Below, piece after piece: positions 6,237 to 9,278 of a stretch of 9,278 nt of DNA (within the stretch, counting starts at the first letter, position 1; each line of letters starts with the position of its first letter). The notes under the pieces were generated by a model, which was not told the DNA's origin, searched no databases, and saw nothing but the letters and a program-made list of their open reading frames with translations. The position numbers and the translations under genes are program-made. This stretch comes from Desulfovibrio sp. Lineage in GTDB: Bacteria > Desulfobacterota > Desulfovibrionia > Desulfovibrionales > Desulfovibrionaceae. The stretch is from the NCBI GenBank assembly GCA_031255035.1, contig JAIRTI010000021.1:1-9278 (forward strand), given 5' to 3'.

Positions 6237-7385
6237 TCATAACGCCAGCCACTGTTCAGGGTTAATGGCTTTTTGCTTAAAACGCAATTCAAAATACAGC
6301 CCCGGCCCTTTGATGGTCGGGTAATAGCCGGCCGTGCCGATCTTCTGACGGCTTTGCACATCCTGCCCCACCTTCAAAGGCGAACTGCCCAGGAAGGCGT
6401 ACAGAGAATAGTAATCATCCCCGTGCTGCACAATAAGCACCGTGCCGAAACCGCGCAGAACATCGTTATGCACGACCGTGCCGCCGGCCACGGCCCGGAC
6501 CTCGGCCTTTTCCGCCGTTGAAAAGCCAAGCCCCCGCGAAGCGGGCGCCGCGTCGGGGTCGTAGCGCACCTTGAGCCCGCCCGTCACCGGTTTCGGCAAG
6601 TTGCCCTTGAGCGTGGCGATGTCGCTGCCGGATCGTCTGGCGATCTCTATATCCAGGCTGCTTATGAGCTTCAAGACGGCTTGCAGCTCGGAATCGGTCC
6701 CGGCCCTGTGGCGTCTGACGTCGGCCAGTTGCTTGTCATAGTCCAGCCGCGCCTTCAGCAGCCTGGTTTTTTCCCCATTGACCGCGTTCAGGCTGTTCTG
6801 TATGTCGCGGGAAAGTTTGTCGCGCCGCCCGAGCACCTGGGCCAGCCTGCTTTCCTGAAAATCCAGTTCCTTTCGATAACCTTCAAGGGCGGCGTACAGT
6901 TCCCGTGACCAGGCGTATTCCCTGTCGACTTTGGCCCAATCCGCCATGTCCCGGCTGCCGGAAAGCACGCGGCGGCCTTCAATTTCCCAGAGCAGGCGCA
7001 GGCTTTCCGTCTGCGCCTTTTCCGTTTTGGCCTGCTCGGCCAGAAGCGATTCGTATTCCCGGCGGGCTTCGTCGTCGGCCGAGCCAAGCTCCAGGATCTT
7101 TGTCTGGTGCCGGGCGATGCCTTTTTCCAGTTCCAGAATCCGCTTTTCAGCGGCGGCGAGGTCGCTGTTAAGCTTGCGCTCCTGCTCTGTCAGACGCTTC
7201 AGGCTCTGCCTGCGCTCCTCGGCCTTTTCCTTTTCCCTGGCGAGGCGCTGTTCCAACTGGGACAGGGATTCGGCCGCGAACCCGTCCGAGGGGAAAAGGC
7301 ACAGGGCCAGAAAAGCGGCCACGGCCATGCCAAGGCAGAGGGCGCGGACGCCGGACAAAAACAATGGCGGATCAAAGCGGCGCAT
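6237..7385 (-). CDS. envC: EnvC-like murein hydrolase activator
   Basis: 382 aa. A signal peptide (about 1-38, cleavage near GFAA) is followed by long coiled coils rich in Glu/Arg/Lys (about 40-135 and 160-250) and a C-terminal LytM domain (about 268-382). The LytM domain has lost its metal site: the HxxxD region reads SRGLGF, YxHL reads YAFL (329-332), and GPHLHF reads GPGLYF (360-365). The end, NPEQWL, matches the EnvC signature. In E. coli, EnvC does not cut the wall; through its coiled coil it is recruited by FtsEX and switches on amidases AmiA/AmiB. The same periplasmic role is inferred here; no amidase or FtsEX gene is in the window. The ATG overlaps the end of the glycosylase gene by 14 bases. 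Placement next to ctpA and a YibQ-type gene agrees with the assignment. Confidence 0.9.
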   Translation of the reverse strand: MRRFDPPLFLSGVRALCLGMAVAAFLALCLFPSDGFAAESLSQLEQRLAREKEKAEERRQSLKRLTEQERKLNSDLAAAEKRILELEKGIARHQTKILELGSADDEARREYESLLAEQAKTEKAQTESLRLLWEIEGRRVLSGSRDMADWAKVDREYAWSRELYAALEGYRKELDFQESRLAQVLGRRDKLSRDIQNSLNAVNGEKTRLLKARLDYDKQLADVRRHRAGTDSELQAVLKLISSLDIEIARRSGSDIATLKGNLPKPVTGGLKVRYDPDAAPASRGLGFSTAEKAEVRAVAGGTVVHNDVLRGFGTVLIVQHGDDYYSLYAFLGSSPLKVGQDVQSRQKIGTAGYYPTIKGPGLYFELRFKQKAINPEQWLAL

Positions 7386-8124
7386 GGTCCATGAATACTC
7401 CCAGCGGACATTCCGCGCAACGGGGCCGGCTTTTCAGACAAAAAGCGTTGCCCAGGCGCACTATGAGAGCGTGATACTCGTTGTACAAAGCCCTGTCTTC
7501 GGGCAGGGCCCGCATAAAGAATTCGCGCAGATCCTCATAGGCGATATCCGGCGGAACAAGGCCGTGACGGCTGAAAATCCGCCGGGTATAGGCGTCCACC
7601 ACAAAACTCGGCCGGTCCAGGGCGTAGAGCAGAACGGCGTCGGCCGTTTCCGCGCCGATGCCCTTGACCGCGAGCAGTTCGCGCCTGAGGCGCTCCGTGC
7701 TCTTGCGCTTGAGAAAGGACAGGGCGAGATTGCCGGGCGCCTTGTCCCAGCCGGCGTGCTCGGCGAAATAAGCGAGAAGATTGCGCAAGCGCCCGGCTTT
7801 GAGACGGAAATAGCCTGAGGGCCGCAAGGCCTCGTGAAGCTCCGCCTCCGGCATGCGCAGCAGAGACGCCGGGTCCAGGGCCTTTTTCGCCTTCAGCGAG
7901 GCCAGGGCCTTTTCCACATTGCGCCAGGCCGTATTCTGAACCAGCACCGCTCCGACGGCTACCTCGAACGGGCTCTCACCCGGCCACCAGCGGCTTGGCC
8001 CCAGGCGCTCCAGCAGTGCCAGATACCAGGCCCTGAGCAATTCCGAACGCTGTTCCGGCGGCATGGAAAAGACGGCGGACGCGGCCGCCGGGGGCACCGC
8101 GAGGGTTTTGGCGCGTCTACTCAA
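7372..8124 (-). CDS. Endonuclease III-related HhH-GPD DNA glycosylase
   Basis: 250 aa. Resembles the COG2231/MagIII branch of the endonuclease III superfamily, base excision repair enzymes (H. pylori MagIII removes 3-methyladenine). Visible are LVQNTAWRNVEKA (61-73), typical of that branch; the helix-hairpin-helix LLAVKGIGAETADAVL (150-165); and the catalytic Asp D177 in VVDAY. Where endonuclease III has its catalytic Lys (GVGRKTA), this protein has Glu (GIGAETA), so a monofunctional glycosylase without lyase activity is expected. An iron-sulfur motif is partial: C229-x6-C236-x2-C239, then no fourth Cys before the end. The start is a TTG overlapping the prmA stop by 8 bases; the first 20 residues are low-complexity, and the ATG at 8064 (M21) would also keep the whole domain. 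Likely co-transcribed with prmA and envC. Confidence 0.85.
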   Translation of the reverse strand: MSRRAKTLAVPPAAASAVFSMPPEQRSELLRAWYLALLERLGPSRWWPGESPFEVAVGAVLVQNTAWRNVEKALASLKAKKALDPASLLRMPEAELHEALRPSGYFRLKAGRLRNLLAYFAEHAGWDKAPGNLALSFLKRKSTERLRRELLAVKGIGAETADAVLLYALDRPSFVVDAYTRRIFSRHGLVPPDIAYEDLREFFMRALPEDRALYNEYHALIVRLGNAFCLKSRPRCAECPLGVFMDHAPL

Positions 8125-9025
8125 AAATCAGAGCCACCCATTCCTGCCTGGTCAAAACACGCGGGCGCTTGAACCCTTGAGCGGCGTAAGCTTCAATGAC
8201 CTGTTCGGCCTGCCGGTCCAGGATGCCGGACAACACCAGAAGGGGCAGCGTGGGTTTTCCCGCTTCATCCGCGCCAAGGACGGCCATGGATGCGGCCATA
8301 TCCATAAGGGGCCCGGCCAGAATATTGGCCGCCACCACAGCGTAGGGAGGATCGGCCGCTTCAATGCCGCCCGTCCGGACCCGGAAATTTTTTTCGTCAA
8401 CCGCATTGAGCGCCCGGTTTTCCAGCGCGTTGTCAACGGCGACGGGATCGGTGTCAAGGCCGTCTCCGCGCAAGCCGAGCCTGGCGCAGGCAAGGCCCAG
8501 GATTCCTGTGCCCGTGCCAAGATCCAGAAAGCGGCTTCCGGCCGTGAGCCGCCCTTCCCCGGCCAGGGAGGACAAGGCTTCGAGGCACAGGGCGGTGCTG
8601 GCGTGATGCCCCGTGCCGAACGCGGTTTTAGGCTCGATGACCAGGGGGATGCGCCTGCCGGCGAGACGCTCTTTTTCCATCCACGGGGCGAGCACCAGAA
8701 AATGCGCCCCGGCTTCCACAGGCGTGAAAAAATCCTTCCAGGCTTCGACCCAGTTGGTCGGGGCGACCGCGTCTTTTTCAAAAAGAGCTTGGGGCAGAAC
8801 GGCGGTAATGCAGGCTCGCAGGTCGCGGCAGCGGGCGGCAACGCTCTCACTCTCCGCGTCGCCTTGCGGAGCGAAGTGGACAAGGCAGCGCAACGCGCCG
8901 TCAGCCAGGCGCGTTTCTTCCCAGCCGTGACTTACTCTTTGCGCGAGAAGGGCGGAAAGCATATCCTCATCGGCTTCAACGGCGGCGGCGGGCAGCGTTA
9001 TGGTCAGTCGTGTCAGCTTTGCCAT
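8117..9025 (-). CDS. prmA: Ribosomal protein L11 methyltransferase
   Basis: 302 aa, close to the usual 290-300. PrmA uses S-adenosylmethionine to trimethylate ribosomal protein L11 in the cytoplasm. Residues 1-85 are the small L11-recognition domain. The linker holds NWVEAWKDFFTP (91-102). The Rossmann methyltransferase domain shows the PrmA signature EPKTAFGTGHHAST (131-144), motif I FLDLGTGTGIL (166-176), the acidic D191 after strand 2 (GLDTDP), and the catalytic-loop motif VAANILAGPL (231-240), followed by LSGIL (265-269). All expected motifs are present. No clear Shine-Dalgarno sequence precedes the ATG. It is the first gene after the long palindrome and overlaps the glycosylase start, so it probably heads the operon or continues a transcript from the right. 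Confidence 0.94.
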   Translation of the reverse strand: MAKLTRLTITLPAAAVEADEDMLSALLAQRVSHGWEETRLADGALRCLVHFAPQGDAESESVAARCRDLRACITAVLPQALFEKDAVAPTNWVEAWKDFFTPVEAGAHFLVLAPWMEKERLAGRRIPLVIEPKTAFGTGHHASTALCLEALSSLAGEGRLTAGSRFLDLGTGTGILGLACARLGLRGDGLDTDPVAVDNALENRALNAVDEKNFRVRTGGIEAADPPYAVVAANILAGPLMDMAASMAVLGADEAGKPTLPLLVLSGILDRQAEQVIEAYAAQGFKRPRVLTRQEWVALIFE

Positions 9026-9079
9026 GGAGTCTGGGGGAAAAGGCGCGCGAAAGGACGCGGAAAAGCGCGGGCAACACTC

Positions 9080-9205
9080 TGGAAGCGCTGAGTTTTCGTT
9101 TTGGCCAGGCGCAAGTCTTTTTTGAAGGGGGGCTGGACTCTTCTGTCCCGCCCCCCTTCAAAAAAGACGCGGCAACGACGCCAAAACGAAAAGTCAGCGC
9201 TTCCA
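9080..9205. repeat. 126-bp near-perfect palindrome
   Basis: The arms pair as 12 bp (9080-9091 with 9205-9194), one mismatch, 13 bp (9093-9105 with 9192-9180), an internal loop of 9 against 11 bases, 19 bp (9115-9133 with 9168-9150), one mismatch, then GGAC/GTCC around a 6-base tip. About 48 pairs in all. The T6 run precedes the G/C stem and A6 follows it on both strands, so this is not a normal intrinsic terminator. It starts 4 bases after the stop codon of the upstream gene and ends 54 bases before prmA. It could be a MITE-like or REP-like element, or an mRNA 3'-end stabiliser. Confidence 0.85.
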
Positions 9206-9209
9206 CAGC

Positions 9210-9278
9210 CTACTGGCAGCCGCCGCCGCACCCTGAGCAGGCGCTCGGCGAACAACCGCCCCCAAGCTGCAATTCCGA
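9210..9278 (-). CDS. C-terminus of a cysteine-rich-tail protein (partial)
   Basis: From the right edge the frame reads 22 codons and a TAG stop. It ends in a Gly/Cys-rich tail, GGGCSPSACSGCGGGCQ, with cysteines spaced C-x4-C-x2-C-x3-C, which looks like a metal- or Fe-S-binding tail. The gene continues beyond the window. Such tails occur on several families (for example some PSP1/RicT-like or Mrp/NBP35-like proteins), and I cannot choose among them from 22 residues. The palindrome follows 4 bases after the stop. Confidence 0.55.
   Translation of the reverse strand, partial: SELQLGGGCSPSACSGCGGGCQ

Noticed and set aside
8063..9091. Plus-strand open frame (342 codons) opposite prmA
   Set aside because: prmA carries all expected motifs on the other strand. 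The antisense product shows no domain and runs into the palindrome.
1..9278. CRISPR array, tRNA, rRNA or insertion sequence with transposase
   Set aside because: No regularly spaced repeats, cloverleaf or rRNA-like stretch, and no transposase or integrase motif was found on either strand by reading.

Overview
The window is a high-GC bacterial segment (about 60% G+C by eye, GC-rich third codon positions). All recognisable genes lie on the minus strand. Gene content and order (prmA, an endonuclease III relative, envC, ctpA, a divergent polysaccharide deacetylase, then an M23 peptidase) look like a Gram-negative deltaproteobacterium, most likely a Desulfovibrio relative. That placement is inference from memory of gene order, not a search.

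Reading in the direction of transcription (right to left): the window opens with the last 22 codons of a gene with a cysteine-rich tail (9278-9210). A 126-bp near-palindrome follows (9205-9080). Then come prmA (ribosomal protein L11 methyltransferase), a MagIII/COG2231-type HhH-GPD DNA glycosylase, envC (degenerate LytM factor with coiled coils) and ctpA (S41 protease). These four are tightly packed: two of the junctions overlap and the third is a 62-bp gap with a strong ribosome binding site. A strong intrinsic terminator (4818-4783) closes this unit. Next is a membrane-anchored divergent polysaccharide deacetylase (YibQ family, 4755-3181). A candidate promoter (3153-3125) then precedes a two-gene unit: a MepM-like M23 murein peptidase joined by an ATGA overlap to a protein with a MerR-like DNA-binding head, coiled coils and an unrecognised C-terminal domain.

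The left 564 bases have no convincing gene. They hold two copies of a 23-bp direct repeat, a GC-rich hairpin, a plus-strand promoter-like sequence followed within about 50 bases by an intrinsic terminator, and an AT-rich patch.

The functional theme is cell-wall remodelling. EnvC would activate an amidase, the MepM-like enzyme would cut peptide cross-links, CtpA-type proteases are known in other bacteria to degrade such hydrolases, and the deacetylase-fold protein is the usual partner next to envC. The least understood part is the putative DNA-binding coiled-coil protein translationally coupled to the murein peptidase. No clearly new defence or mobile system is visible.
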